From contig JAKFUV010000008.1 in the NCBI GenBank assembly GCA_021732485.1, forward strand, positions 56,183-120,182: DNA of 64,000 bases, in the 5' to 3' direction. This DNA comes from Hyphomicrobium sp. (GTDB lineage Bacteria > Pseudomonadota > Alphaproteobacteria > Rhizobiales > Hyphomicrobiaceae). The notes beneath the pieces are model-generated. The model did no database searches. It was not told where the DNA came from and was given only the letters and a program-made list of their open reading frames with translations. Below are positions 17,406 through 30,152 of the stretch, in pieces. A program made the translations under genes and the position numbers. The stretch's first letter is position 1; each line of letters starts with the position of its first letter.

Positions 17406-19388
17406 TTAGTTATCCAGGAACGAGCGCAGTTTCCGTGACCGGCTCGGATGCTTGAGCTTGCGCAAGGCTTTGGCTTCGATCTGGCGAATACGTTCGCGCG
17501 TCACCGAGAATTGCTGGCCGACTTCTTCGAGTGTGTGGTCGGTGTTCATGCCGATGCCAAAGCGCATGCGAAGCACGCGTTCTTCGCGCGGCGTCAGCGA
17601 AGCCAGCACGCGTGTCGTCGTTTCGCGCAGGTTCGATTGAATCGCAGCTTCGATCGGAAGCACGGCGTTGCGATCCTCGATGAAGTCGCCGAGATGTGAA
17701 TCTTCTTCGTCCCCGATCGGCGTTTCGAGCGAAATCGGTTCCTTGGCGATCTTGAGAACCTTGCGCACTTTCTCAAGTGGCATGGCGAGCTTTTCAGCCA
17801 GTTCTTCCGGCGTCGGCTCGCGGCCGATTTCGTGGAGCATTTGCCGCGATGTCCGCACGATCTTGTTGATCGTCTCGATCATGTGCACCGGAATACGAAT
17901 GGTGCGCGCCTGGTCGGCGATCGAGCGGGTGATGGCCTGCCGGATCCACCACGTCGCATAGGTCGAGAATTTGTAGCCACGGCGATATTCGAATTTATCG
18001 ACCGCTTTCATTAGGCCGATGTTGCCTTCCTGAATGAGATCGAGGAACTGCAGGCCACGGTTCGTGTACTTTTTCGCGATCGAGATGACGAGCCGAAGGT
18101 TGGCTTCGACCATTTCTTTCTTCGCCTGGCGGGCTTCGCGCTCGCCCTTTTGCACGGCTTTGACGATGCGGCGGAACTCGGGGATTTCAAGACCCGTATC
18201 GGTCGCCAGCGCATGAATGTCGCCGCGCATCTTTTCAATCTGCGCCCGCTCGCTTTTGACGAACTGCGTCCACTTCTTGCCGTTCGATCCCATCCGGTCG
18301 AGCCAGTTTGCGTCGAGCTCGTTGCCGTAATACTCGTCGATGAAACCTTGGCGCGGCACGCCGTAGCTGTCGGCAAGGCGCATCAAGCGGCCTTCAAGCC
18401 CGATCAAGCGTTTGTTGATCGCGTACAACTGTTCGACGAGGCTTTCGATACGGTTGTTGTTCAGCGACAGCGACTTGACGTCGGTGACGATCTCTTCGCG
18501 AAGATTATCATAGGCTTTCTGCTGCTGGCGCGTGCCGAGTTCACCAGCCACCTGCTGCTCAAGCTTTTTGTCCTGCTGCTTGCGCAGCTTTTTGTACGTC
18601 CCGGCGATCTGGTCGAAGGTTTCGAGAACCTTCGGCTTTAACTCCGCTTCCATGGCGGCGAGCGACATGGCGTTCTCGAATTCTTCGTCGTCTTCGACGT
18701 CACCCTCTGGCGCGCCGGGCGCGCGCACTTCGACCGGTGCTGCCGGTTCGGCATCGGCGGCGGGCGCGTCTTTCGATTCCGGGCCTTCGTAGGTCGCTTC
18801 GAGATCGATGATGTCACGCAGCAAAATCTTGCCGTCGTTCAACTCGTCGCGCCAGATGATGATGGCCTGAAAGGTGAGCGGGCTTTCGCACAGCCCGGCG
18901 ATCATGGCTTCGCGGCCGGCTTCGATGCGCTTGGCGATGGCGATTTCGCCCTCGCGCGACAGCAACTCGACCGAGCCCATCTCGCGCAGGTACATGCGCA
19001 CGGGATCGTCGGTGCGTTCGGCCGGTTCAGATTTTGTTTCGGCCTTGACGAGCGGATTGGTGGTGACGAGCGAGCGGCCTTCCTCATCATCGGCGACATC
19101 GTCGGCCGCATCTTTTTCTTCTTCGCCTTCTTCGGTCTCAACGACGTTGATGCCCATGTCGGACAGCGTCGCGTAAAGATCTTCGATCTGGTCGGACGAC
19201 ACCTCTTCCGACGGCAGCACCGAGTTCAATTGATCGAGCGTGACGTAACCTTTGGCCTTCGCCGTCTTCAGCAGCCGCTTGACCGCCTGGTCCGAGAGAT
19301 CGAGGAGCGGACTGTCGCGATCGGGGGCATCCGCCGCCGCTTGATCCTTGTCCTCGGTCTTCGCCGTCGCCTGCTGTGCGCGTGCCAT
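17406..19388 (-). CDS. rpoD: RNA polymerase primary sigma factor RpoD (sigma-70)
   Basis: A 660-residue housekeeping sigma factor. Region 1.1 (~25-100) is followed by an acidic linker ([20 protein letters not shown]), region 1.2 ([20 protein letters not shown]), a long non-conserved insert, region 2 (~425-500, [35 protein letters not shown]) for -10 recognition, region 3, and region 4 (~595-655, [17 protein letters not shown]) for the -35. AAGGA lies 8 nt before ATG 19388. It follows dnaG by 132 bp, keeping the dnaG-rpoD order of the macromolecular-synthesis operon. Confidence 0.98.
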   Translation of the reverse strand: MARAQQATAKTEDKDQAAADAPDRDSPLLDLSDQAVKRLLKTAKAKGYVTLDQLNSVLPSEEVSSDQIEDLYATLSDMGINVVETEEGEEEKDAADDVADDEEGRSLVTTNPLVKAETKSEPAERTDDPVRMYLREMGSVELLSREGEIAIAKRIEAGREAMIAGLCESPLTFQAIIIWRDELNDGKILLRDIIDLEATYEGPESKDAPAADAEPAAPVEVRAPGAPEGDVEDDEEFENAMSLAAMEAELKPKVLETFDQIAGTYKKLRKQQDKKLEQQVAGELGTRQQQKAYDNLREEIVTDVKSLSLNNNRIESLVEQLYAINKRLIGLEGRLMRLADSYGVPRQGFIDEYYGNELDANWLDRMGSNGKKWTQFVKSERAQIEKMRGDIHALATDTGLEIPEFRRIVKAVQKGEREARQAKKEMVEANLRLVISIAKKYTNRGLQFLDLIQEGNIGLMKAVDKFEYRRGYKFSTYATWWIRQAITRSIADQARTIRIPVHMIETINKIVRTSRQMLHEIGREPTPEELAEKLAMPLEKVRKVLKIAKEPISLETPIGDEEDSHLGDFIEDRNAVLPIEAAIQSNLRETTTRVLASLTPREERVLRMRFGIGMNTDHTLEEVGQQFSVTRERIRQIEAKALRKLKHPSRSRKLRSFLDN

Positions 19389-19409
19389 CCGCTATCCTTC
19401 GTCTCATGG

Positions 19410-19432
19410 GCCTCTCACCCTTGGGGAGAGGC
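19410..19432. repeat. Palindromic hairpin in the dnaG-rpoD gap
   Basis: GCCTCTC (19410-19416) and GAGAGGC (19426-19432) enclose CCC/GGG pairing around TT, with one bulged A. It sits 22 nt before the rpoD ATG and would be in the rpoD leader. Its CCTCTC ... GGGGAGAGG core resembles the larger element inside uvrA at 63889-64000, so both may belong to one dispersed family. Confidence 0.55.
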
Positions 19433-19520
19433 GCCGATTTCGTCCTATCGCCGGGTCCCGATCACCAGGGCCCGCTCATAAAAAATGCGTTACGCGCCTT
19501 CTCGCCATCACCGACTGGCG

Positions 19521-21626
19521 TCAGAGGATGCGTTGCAACGGCAGTGCCGCCGTCAGGTCCCCAGTGCTGCCGATATCGCCGTCTATGTGGTCCATAGCTG
19601 ACTGAATCGCGATTTGACGTTTTATGTCGAGCAGGCGTGCCTCAGACTCTTCCGTGCAATCCCGGTACCAAGCCTCTTCCGCCGCCTTGAGCATGCGTTC
19701 GAGCGCGCTCTGGCGCTGGTGTAGCGACAGAATGTGGGTCCAGGCGGCTTCGACGTCGGTGGCAGACGCATCCGGATCAGCAAAACGATCGCTGGCGTGC
19801 GTAATCGTTCGTGCGACGAGGTCCACCACCTTGGCAACTCCCGTTTTTGTCAATTGGGTGGCGAGAGTTGCTGTGTCAAGGGAATTCGTGCGCGCGTGGA
19901 TGGTGAGAATTTGGTCACGCAGGCTGGCGAGCGCCGATGCCGTCAATGAAAGCTCGCCAATCGCCTCGGAATGCTCGTCAATGAGCCACGGATGGTTGAG
20001 GATCGTCTTGAGGATCAGGGCTTCGCGGACGGGGACGGCAGATTGACCCTCCCGGGCCTCGGACAGCTTTACCAGTTCGGCGCTGGCTGCCGGTGCCGCG
20101 CCGGGGGCATCGCCATAGCCGCCGCCATAACCGCCATTGGGGCGGCCATAGCTGCCATATCCGGCGCGCGCCTGTGCCCGGGCCGGTTTACCATCCAGCC
20201 GGGCGCGTTCGCGACCGCGCCAATCGCCAGCCAAAGCGCCTCGCGCACCAGACCCATTTGCAGACCCGCCTGAGGGGCTCGCGTAGCCGCCCGATACGGT
20301 TCGGCCATCCGTGCCGCCTGAGGACCGAAATGGCCCTCCAGCGCGTCCTGTGGGGCTCCTGCGACCCAGCTGATAGAGACGGTCGCGTAGCTCGCGTTCG
20401 TAGTGGGGGCGCACAGTCGTATCGATGATGCTGGCGGCCAGTCCGCGCAGCCGCGCTTCCAATGCGGCGCGCTGTTCGGGCGTGGCGAGCGGCCCGGCCG
20501 CCAGCTCGCGCTCCCACAACACATCGATCAGAGGCTTGGTCTTGGTTAAGACGTCAGCGAAGGCTTGCGGGCCGTGTTGGCGCACGAGGTCATCGGGATC
20601 GAGCCCGTCCGGCAAAAACGCGAACGACACGCTCATGCCGGGCTTCAGATGCGGCAGCACCGTGTCGACGGCTCGGAACGCCGCCTTGCGCCCGGCGCTG
20701 TCGCCGTCGAAACACAGCGTCGGCTCGGGCACCATGCGCCACAGCAGTTTGACCTGATCTTCCGTCAAAGCCGTGCCGAGCGGCGCCACTGCCTCGCCAA
20801 AGCCCGCCTCACTCAGCGCGACGACATCCATGTAGCCCTCGACTGCCATGATGCGGCCCTTGTCGTGAGCGAGGGGGCGGGCGCGCGCCGCGTTGAACAG
20901 CACGTGACCTTTGTGAAACAGCGGCGTCTCGGGCGAGTTCAGGTATTTTGCAGGCGCATCCTTATCGAGCGCGCGGCCGCCAAACGCGATCACGCGCCCC
21001 TTCAGATCCAAAATCGGGAACATCACCCGGTTGCGGAACCGGTCGTAGGCCTCTGGGATATCGTCGCCGGAAATCAGCATGCCCGAGACGGCCATGTCGG
21101 CAATCGAAAATCCCTGCGCTTTGAGGTGTTCGCGCAAGGCGCCGCGACCGTTCGGCGCAAAGCCGATGCGGAAGGATTGGAGCGTCTCGGCTCGTAATCC
21201 GCGCCGCTCGACGTAACGTCGCGCATCGAGTCCGGCCGGCGACGCCAAGGCGTGCTCAAAAAACCGCGCCGAGGCTTCGAGTAATTTGTACAGTCGCTCG
21301 CGCTGATCGTCCTGCTCGACGCTTCGCTCGGCCTGCTTTGGCATTTCAAGGCCGGCTTCCGTCGCCAAACGTTCGACCGCTTCGGGAAATTCGAGGCCTT
21401 CGGTTTTCATCACGAACGTAAAAATATCGCCGTGTTCGCCGGACGCGAAGCAATGATAAAAACCTTTTTGGTCGTTGACGAAGAACGACGGCGATTTCTC
21501 GACCTTGAACGGCGATAGCCCGCGAAATTCGCGGCCGGATTTTTTCAGCGCGACTTTGCGGCCGACAACCTGGCTGACCGGCAGCCTTGCTCGGATTTCA
21601 TCGAGAAAGTTCGGGCTAAAGCGCAT
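19521..21626 (-). CDS. dnaG: DNA primase DnaG with degenerate zinc-binding motif
   Basis: A 701-residue replicative primase. The N-terminal zinc-finger fold lacks three of the four usual ligands: GLSPFKVEKSPSFFV has Ser38 and Lys41 where Cys and His are normal, and GFYHCFASGEHGD keeps Cys59 but has Ser62. The TOPRIM core is intact: MAVEGYMDVV (~262), LCFDGDSAGRKAAF (~307) and DGLDPDDLV. A Gly/Arg/Tyr-rich linker (~420-525, including YGSYGRPNGGYGGGYGD) joins the core to the C-terminal helicase-binding domain. The same ligand loss is, as I recall, found in related Hyphomicrobiales. Confidence 0.97.
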   Translation of the reverse strand: MRFSPNFLDEIRARLPVSQVVGRKVALKKSGREFRGLSPFKVEKSPSFFVNDQKGFYHCFASGEHGDIFTFVMKTEGLEFPEAVERLATEAGLEMPKQAERSVEQDDQRERLYKLLEASARFFEHALASPAGLDARRYVERRGLRAETLQSFRIGFAPNGRGALREHLKAQGFSIADMAVSGMLISGDDIPEAYDRFRNRVMFPILDLKGRVIAFGGRALDKDAPAKYLNSPETPLFHKGHVLFNAARARPLAHDKGRIMAVEGYMDVVALSEAGFGEAVAPLGTALTEDQVKLLWRMVPEPTLCFDGDSAGRKAAFRAVDTVLPHLKPGMSVSFAFLPDGLDPDDLVRQHGPQAFADVLTKTKPLIDVLWERELAAGPLATPEQRAALEARLRGLAASIIDTTVRPHYERELRDRLYQLGRRSPTGRAGGPFRSSGGTDGRTVSGGYASPSGGSANGSGARGALAGDWRGRERARLDGKPARAQARAGYGSYGRPNGGYGGGYGDAPGAAPAASAELVKLSEAREGQSAVPVREALILKTILNHPWLIDEHSEAIGELSLTASALASLRDQILTIHARTNSLDTATLATQLTKTGVAKVVDLVARTITHASDRFADPDASATDVEAAWTHILSLHQRQSALERMLKAAEEAWYRDCTEESEARLLDIKRQIAIQSAMDHIDGDIGSTGDLTAALPLQRIL

Positions 21627-21934
21627 ACGCCTGCGTGGCCTCGGTCAAACGGAGAACGAATCGAACGCGCACGCTGCACGATCTGCATATTTGATTCGCG
21701 CGCTCATCGGCTGTCCCACCTGTGGCACGCGCTCCATCCGTGCCCGCTATCCACAGGCACGCCGGTCAGAGAGGCAGGCCGATCAGCGAAACACACCAGT
21801 CCGTGTCGTCGTGAGCTTGCGTCACCTGGAACAGCGAAACGACGGCGTTGGTATCGCTGAACCATTGTGTTTCAGCGACGTCCAAGACGGCCGTCGCAAG
21901 CCCCGGTTAGAAGACGGCCCGCGCCGCCATTTCG
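21627..21934. other. 308-bp gap between dnaG and the yqeY homologue
   Basis: No credible gene is seen. The gap should hold the dnaG promoter on the minus strand, but I cannot pick a convincing -35/-10 pair. CGCTGAA (21855-21861) and TTCAGCG (21871-21877) form a 7-bp hairpin with a 9-nt loop 58 bp past the yqeY stop. It could end that transcript, but no T tract follows. Confidence 0.45.
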
Positions 21935-22372
21935 TTACCCGAGTGCGGCTTTGACGGCGGCGCTGGCTTTTTGAAAATCCATTTTGCCCGCATACTTGGC
22001 TTTGAGCACGCCCATCACCTTGCCCATGTCCTTCGCCGACGCGGCGCCCGTCTCGGCGATGGCAGCTTTGATCGCGGCCTCGGTTTCTGCCATGTCCATC
22101 TGCTTTGGCAGATAGGTTTCAATGATGGCGATCTCAGCCTGCTCGATGGCCGCGAGGTCGGGCCGGTTGCCGTTGGTGTATTGCTCGATCGAATCGCGAC
22201 GCTGCTTGACCATCTTGGTCATGACGGTGATGACGGCTGCGTCATCGATCGTCGTCTTGGCTTCGATCTCGGCCGACTGGATCGCCGCGTTGATCAGACG
22301 CAGCGTTTGCACTTTCGGTTTGTCGCCGCTCTTCATCGCCGTTTTCAAGTCGCTGGAGATTGTCGCGCGCAT
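21935..22372 (-). CDS. GatB/YqeY domain protein
   Basis: A 145-residue protein related to the tail domain of GatB that binds tRNA during Glu-tRNA(Gln) amidation; free-standing YqeY proteins have no settled role. Seen: SDLKTAMKSGDKPKVQTLRL, KMVKQRRDSIEQYTNGNRPD, IIETYLPKQMDMAETEAAIK, KDMGKVMGVLKAKYAGKMDF. ATG 22372 has GAGGAGG about 6 nt upstream, so the extra 75 N-terminal residues of the longer frame are rejected. It is divergent from carA. Confidence 0.88.
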   Translation of the reverse strand: MRATISSDLKTAMKSGDKPKVQTLRLINAAIQSAEIEAKTTIDDAAVITVMTKMVKQRRDSIEQYTNGNRPDLAAIEQAEIAIIETYLPKQMDMAETEAAIKAAIAETGAASAKDMGKVMGVLKAKYAGKMDFQKASAAVKAALG

Positions 22373-22480
22373 TGGGGCCTCCTCAATCGTGTGACAGGTG
22401 GTGTAGGAGCCTTCAGCGTGAGCCGCAACGGCAGCATCTGTTCTTGTGGCCGCACCTGGCCGCGTAGTGGGCGCGAGCAA

Positions 22481-22509
22481 TTGACCGCTTCCCAGGGTTC
22501 CCCTAGGTT
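22481..22509 (+). promoter_or_regulatory. Candidate sigma-70 promoter of carA
   Basis: TTGACC (22481-22486) and TAGGTT (22504-22509) are separated by 17 bp and end 58 nt before the carA ATG. The -35 is near consensus and the -10 is weak. No attenuator hairpin followed by a T run is seen in the leader. Confidence 0.4.
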
Positions 22510-22566
22510 CCGCGCACTTTCGCGCTTCTCCCCGCACGCCCCGCCCGCTGAACGGAACCCTGACGC

Positions 22567-23766
22567 ATGAGCACGCCCGCGCCCTGGTCTGAAACACTGC
22601 TGACGGCGCGGCTCGTGCTTGACGATGGCGCGGTGATTTCCGGTGTCGGCCTTGGCGCTGTCGGATCGGCCGTCGGCGAAGTCTGTTTCAATACGGCGAT
22701 CACCGGCTATCAGGAAATTCTGACCGATCCGTCCTACGCCGGGCAGATCATTACGTTCACGTTTCCGCACATCGGCAATGTCGGCGCCAACAGCGAGGAT
22801 AGCGAAACCTCAAACCTCGCGGCCCGCTCGGGCGTGCGTGGATGCATTCTGCGCGCCGCCATCACCGAGCCGTCGAATTATCGCGCCGCCGAGCATCTCG
22901 ATGGCTGGCTGAAAGCCCGCGGCATCGTCGGCATCGCCGGTGTCGATACCCGAGCACTCACCGCGCGCATTCGCGACAAGGGCATGCCGAACGGCGTCAT
23001 CGCGCATGAGCCGTCAGGCACGTTCGATGTCGACAAACTCAAAGCCGACGCCAAGGCGTGGCCTGGGTTGCTCGGCCTCGACCTCGTGCCGGATGTGACG
23101 AGCGGACAAAGCTACACTTGGGACGAGCAGCGCTGGCTGTGGAACGAAGGTTTTAAGCGCAACGAGCACCCCGAGTTTCATGTCGTCGCCATCGACTACG
23201 GCTTGAAGCGCAACATTCTGCGCTGCCTTGTCTCGGCGGGATGCAAAGTCACGGTCGTACCCGCGACCGAAAAAGCCGAAGACGTGCTGGCGCGCAAACC
23301 CGACGGCGTTTTTCTGTCGAACGGCCCCGGCGATCCGGCAGCGACGGGGATCTACGCGGTGCCGGAAATCAAAAAGCTGGTGGCAAGCGGCCTGCCGACC
23401 TTCGGCATCTGCCTCGGCCATCAGATGCTCGGCCTCGCACTCGGCGCCACGACCAAGAAGATGCACCAGGGCCATCACGGCGCCAATCATCCGGTCAAGG
23501 ATTACACGACCAACAAAGTCGAGATCGTGTCGATGAACCACGGCTTCGCAGTTGATTCAGGTAGCCTGCCCAAAGGCGTCGTCGAAACCCATGTGTCGCT
23601 GTTTGACGGCTCGAACTGCGGTTTACAGCTCGATGGCCGCCCGGTGTTTTCCGTCCAGCATCACCCAGAGGCATCGCCCGGTCCCCAGGACAGCCATTAT
23701 CTGTTCACACGCTTCGTCAATATGATGCGCGATCAAAACGGCATCGCCGCCAAGCGTGAGCGGTAA
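22567..23766 (+). CDS. carA: Carbamoyl-phosphate synthase small (glutaminase) subunit
   Basis: A 399-residue subunit that hydrolyses glutamine and passes ammonia to CarB for carbamoyl phosphate, feeding pyrimidine and arginine synthesis. The N-terminal small-subunit domain ([20 protein letters not shown]) is followed by a class I glutamine amidotransferase domain with nucleophile Cys282 ([16 protein letters not shown]) and the His-Glu pair in [11 protein letters not shown]. Its partner carB lies 2.9 kb downstream on the same strand, separated by three exported-protein genes. Confidence 0.97.
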   Translation: MSTPAPWSETLLTARLVLDDGAVISGVGLGAVGSAVGEVCFNTAITGYQEILTDPSYAGQIITFTFPHIGNVGANSEDSETSNLAARSGVRGCILRAAITEPSNYRAAEHLDGWLKARGIVGIAGVDTRALTARIRDKGMPNGVIAHEPSGTFDVDKLKADAKAWPGLLGLDLVPDVTSGQSYTWDEQRWLWNEGFKRNEHPEFHVVAIDYGLKRNILRCLVSAGCKVTVVPATEKAEDVLARKPDGVFLSNGPGDPAATGIYAVPEIKKLVASGLPTFGICLGHQMLGLALGATTKKMHQGHHGANHPVKDYTTNKVEIVSMNHGFAVDSGSLPKGVVETHVSLFDGSNCGLQLDGRPVFSVQHHPEASPGPQDSHYLFTRFVNMMRDQNGIAAKRER

Positions 23767-23822
23767 TTGCCAACTGCGAGCGGTCAATGATCGCCCGTGA
23801 GGTCGCGACCGTAGGCTCAGCT

Positions 23823-24893
23823 ATGCTCACCAAACTCGCCGCATCGTTCGTGATTTCCGTGCTCACGTTATCGAGCGCCGCCAACGCGTGCGATCCCGGT
23901 GATCCGTCCATCGCGACGGCTGGGAAAATTACGTCCGCGTGGACGGTCACGCAGCACCCCTTGCTTGGCACGGTGCTGCGCGACGGCCGGTCCTGGCCAC
24001 CAGCAGAGATCAAACGCGGCACGCCGTGCGGCGACCAGACTGCGCTTTCCGAAATGGCCCGGACACTCGCGGTCGCGCTTGCCGAGCGCGGCGCCGTCGT
24101 CGTCATGGGCGAGATGCATGACAACCCCGATCATCATCGCATCCGCGCGCTGTTGGCTGGCGCAATGCGCGGGCCGTCGAAGGCCGCTCAGGGCGTTGTG
24201 TTCGAACAGCTCGACGCCGACAAAGCCGACGCGCTGTCGGCTTTCAACGCGAGCAGCACCGCGACAACAGATATCCCCACATTGGCCGACTTCAAACGCG
24301 CCGTCGCCTGGGATGCCTCCGACTGGTCGCGATACAACTACGATCCGCTGTTTCAAACCGCGCTCGACAATAAGCTGCCGATCTACGCCGGCGACGTGAC
24401 GCGCGAGATGATCATGAAGACCGCGAAGGGGGGCGAGAGCAAGCTGCCGGAGGACGAGCGCCGTCGTCTCGGCCTCACGACCCCGCTCGGCGCCAAACTC
24501 GATGATGCGTCGCTCACCGAAATCGAAGGCGCGCATTGTGGCATGATGCCGAAGGCTGCCTTCACCGGCATGGCCTTCGCGCAGCGCTACCGCGACGCCC
24601 ACCTCGCCGATGTCACCTTGAAGGCTGCCGACAGCAACGGTGCCGCGATCCTGTTCGCTGGCAACGGCCATACCCGAACCGACCGTGGCGTGCCGTGGTA
24701 CATCCGCCAGCGCACACCTGACCGCAAAGTCGTCGCCGTCATGCTGGTCGAAGTCGAGGCTGGTAACACCGACCCCGAGGCCTACGTGCCGCGCGACCCC
24801 GATGGCAAAGCCGCCGCCGATTACATCGTGTTTACGCCGTCGTTCGATCGCCCTGACCCGTGCGAGCAAATGAAAGCCCGGAAGGCCAAGTGA
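23823..24893 (+). CDS. ChaN-family exported protein (haem/iron-linked fold)
   Basis: About 356 residues. A signal peptide (MLTKLAASFVISVLTLSSAA) ends near ANAC, a poor lipobox, so it may be either a lipoprotein or a soluble periplasmic protein. ChaN-type hallmarks are VVVMGEMHDNPDHHRIRALL (~residue 90) and LFAGNGHTRTDRGVPWYIRQ (~280). Campylobacter ChaN is an iron-regulated lipoprotein that binds haem; the ligand here is not proven. An in-frame ATG at 23787 is an alternative start. It follows carA by 56 bp. Confidence 0.75.
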   Translation: MLTKLAASFVISVLTLSSAANACDPGDPSIATAGKITSAWTVTQHPLLGTVLRDGRSWPPAEIKRGTPCGDQTALSEMARTLAVALAERGAVVVMGEMHDNPDHHRIRALLAGAMRGPSKAAQGVVFEQLDADKADALSAFNASSTATTDIPTLADFKRAVAWDASDWSRYNYDPLFQTALDNKLPIYAGDVTREMIMKTAKGGESKLPEDERRRLGLTTPLGAKLDDASLTEIEGAHCGMMPKAAFTGMAFAQRYRDAHLADVTLKAADSNGAAILFAGNGHTRTDRGVPWYIRQRTPDRKVVAVMLVEVEAGNTDPEAYVPRDPDGKAAADYIVFTPSFDRPDPCEQMKARKAK

Positions 24894-25080
24894 TTTGCGC
24901 CGCGTCCTCCCTAGGCGCGACGGCGAGGCACGGTCACGGGCGTCGCGCGGTGGCCGGGCAGGCGATGTCGTTCGCCGTCGAACGCCGGGCCATCCAATCG
25001 CTCTAACCTTTCAGAACTTTAAGCACCGAGTTTGCGTAACTCACGCTATAACGCCGTCAAAAAGCTCACCGGAGGATCGA

Positions 25081-25707
25081 ATGCGTCGCGCCCTTATCGC
25101 CCTTTTGCCGCTGCTCGCAGCTGGACCAGCGTTTGCTGCCGATTGCTCGAAGGATGTTGCCGCCGCTTTCGAAAAGCAGCGCACGTCGAAGGCGTTTCGC
25201 GTGGCCATGACCCAGCCGAGTGCCGAGGGCCCGGTCGACATGACGGTCGACTATTTGCCGCCCGATCGCATGCTGCAAACCGTGAAGGCCGCCCACATGC
25301 CGGGCGAGCAGCAGACCATGTTGGTCGGCAGCCGGGCTTTCGCCGGGTCCAGCGGCGCGTTTGAAGAACTGCTTCCGCAATTCACCCAGTCGATTGTCGC
25401 CGAAGTCGCGACCGCCGTCGGCCCGCCGAAAAATCTCGGTGCGTTTGAGTGCCTCGGCACTGTCGCTTTCGAGGGCAAAGACTTCGTTGCCTATCGCACG
25501 GCTGATCCGGCTGCGGCTGGCGCTGACCCGGCAAAGACCATGGCGCGCACGATCTACGTCGATCGAGCGTCGGGGTTGCCGGCCTACAACGTGGTGGCGG
25601 CGCTTGCCGGTAAGGATGAGCCAGTGCTGAAAGCCGTCTACAGCTATCCGGCGGATTTGACGATCGAAGCCCCTGTCGGCGCGCCGGTGCAGAAACCGCA
25701 CCAGTAG
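25081..25707 (+). CDS. Exported protein, tandem paralogue 1
   Basis: A 208-residue protein starting at ATG 25081 behind GGAGGA. The signal peptide is MRRALIALLPLLAAGPAFAA. The mature part has DMTVDYLPPDRMLQTVKAAH, MLVGSRAFAGSSGAFEELLP and ARTIYVDRASGLPAYNVVAA, ending AVYSYPADLTIEAPVGAP. The layout (a precursor-like substrate strand, then a VDxxSGLP strand) recalls LolA/LppX-type lipid-binding folds, but I cannot assign it firmly. It shares its architecture with the next gene, 51 bp away. Confidence 0.65.
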   Translation: MRRALIALLPLLAAGPAFAADCSKDVAAAFEKQRTSKAFRVAMTQPSAEGPVDMTVDYLPPDRMLQTVKAAHMPGEQQTMLVGSRAFAGSSGAFEELLPQFTQSIVAEVATAVGPPKNLGAFECLGTVAFEGKDFVAYRTADPAAAGADPAKTMARTIYVDRASGLPAYNVVAALAGKDEPVLKAVYSYPADLTIEAPVGAPVQKPHQ

Positions 25708-25758
25708 ATTGCCGCGTCGATGTCATCTGCTCTCGCTGATAACCCGCAAGGAACCACC

Positions 25759-26478
25759 ATGCGTTCGCACTTCTTGAGTTTTGCCGCCGTGCTGATGAGT
25801 GCCAGCGCCGCACTGGCGCAAGCGCCGCCTTCGGGCACGCCACTGCCCGAAGGTTTGCCGGGGGATGCGAGCAAGCAGAACGCCAACCCGTGCCGAGACG
25901 AGGTGGCTGCGGCGCTGAAAAAGCTGCGCAACGCATCGTGGTTTCGCTTGTCGACCAACATGATTACCGAAACCGGCCCCACATCGATGGAAATCGACTA
26001 TGTGCTGCCTGATAAGATGCACCAGAAGGTGGTGCAGACGCTGACCAACCAGAAATCTGAGATCGTCCTTGTCGGTGACAAGGCCTGGGCGAAGAGTGGC
26101 GAGGTCTGGCAAGATCTCCCCAATGACGTGACACAGACGCTCAAAGCTCAGATGTATGAGAACGTCGTTGAAAACCAGGCTGACGTCGGCAACTACGCCT
26201 GCAAAGGACGAGTGCAGATCGGCGGTCGCGACGCACTGTCATATAAGCTTCAGGAAGAAGTGACGAAAGAGTCGGTCGTCAAAAACGAAACCTATCGCAT
26301 GTTCTACGTCGATGCGGTGACCGGCTTGCCACTGAGCAACGCGCTCCTCGTGCCGGGTCGCGAAACCAAGCCGCTGTTTCAGGCCACGTATTCATATCCG
26401 ATAGATTTAAAAATCGAACAGCCGAAAGTCGACGTCAAAGCCGCTGATCCAGCAGCCACACCCGCAACGCCGAAATAA
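25759..26478 (+). CDS. Exported protein, tandem paralogue 2
   Basis: A 239-residue protein from ATG 25759 (AAGGA 7 nt upstream), with signal peptide SFAAVLMSASAALAQ. It parallels the gene before it: MEIDYVLPDKMHQKVVQTLT, IVLVGDKAWAKSGEVWQDLP, RMFYVDAVTGLPLSNALLVP, FQATYSYPIDLKIEQP. The two are diverged copies. A periplasmic location is inferred. The ligand, if any, is unknown. The C terminus is an Ala/Pro/Thr tail. Confidence 0.65.
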   Translation: MRSHFLSFAAVLMSASAALAQAPPSGTPLPEGLPGDASKQNANPCRDEVAAALKKLRNASWFRLSTNMITETGPTSMEIDYVLPDKMHQKVVQTLTNQKSEIVLVGDKAWAKSGEVWQDLPNDVTQTLKAQMYENVVENQADVGNYACKGRVQIGGRDALSYKLQEEVTKESVVKNETYRMFYVDAVTGLPLSNALLVPGRETKPLFQATYSYPIDLKIEQPKVDVKAADPAATPATPK

Positions 26479-26621
26479 TTGGGTTGCGCAACGATCGCAT
26501 GCGTGCGGCCCGCTGGTTCGGATGTCGCTCGACCGTCATAGATCGGCGTGCCGGTCGTTCACCGGCGCAGTGATGTCGCGGGCTATAGCCAAACGGGGCA
26601 AGGCGCAATAAAAGCGCGCTC

Positions 26622-29951
<3,330 letters not shown>

Positions 29952-29983
29952 ATGGTGGCACGAGGCGAGTAAGCTCACCGCTG

Positions 29984-30044
29984 TCGGTAGCGGGGGCTTT
30001 CGGTATCGGGGGCATTCGGTAGCGGGGCGTTCGGTATCGGGCGA
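29984..30044. repeat. Four short direct repeats of about 15 bp
   Basis: Four head-to-tail copies of TCGGTAKCGGGGGCNT, alternating TAG and TAT at the variable place, lie between carB and greA. The period is about 15-16 bp. They sit in the presumed greA leader or promoter region. No role can be read; slippage expansion is likely. Confidence 0.6.
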
Positions 30045-30152
30045 CTTAGAGTGCGAGAGGCGCGCAGCGCGCCGACCGCTGACGCTCCACCCCTTAGTCT
30101 TGCGTTACAGTGCTACCGCTCATCTTTGCGGACGTTAGGAGACGACAGAGCT

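Noticed and set aside
22373..22566. A transcription attenuator in the carA leader
   Set aside because: No stem followed by a T run and no small leader peptide could be made out between the promoter candidate and the ATG.
23868..24869. A 333-codon minus-strand frame opposite the ChaN-like gene
   Set aside because: It is rich in Arg, His and Gly and lacks any motif, whereas the plus strand shows a signal peptide and ChaN motifs. It is a shadow of high-GC third positions.
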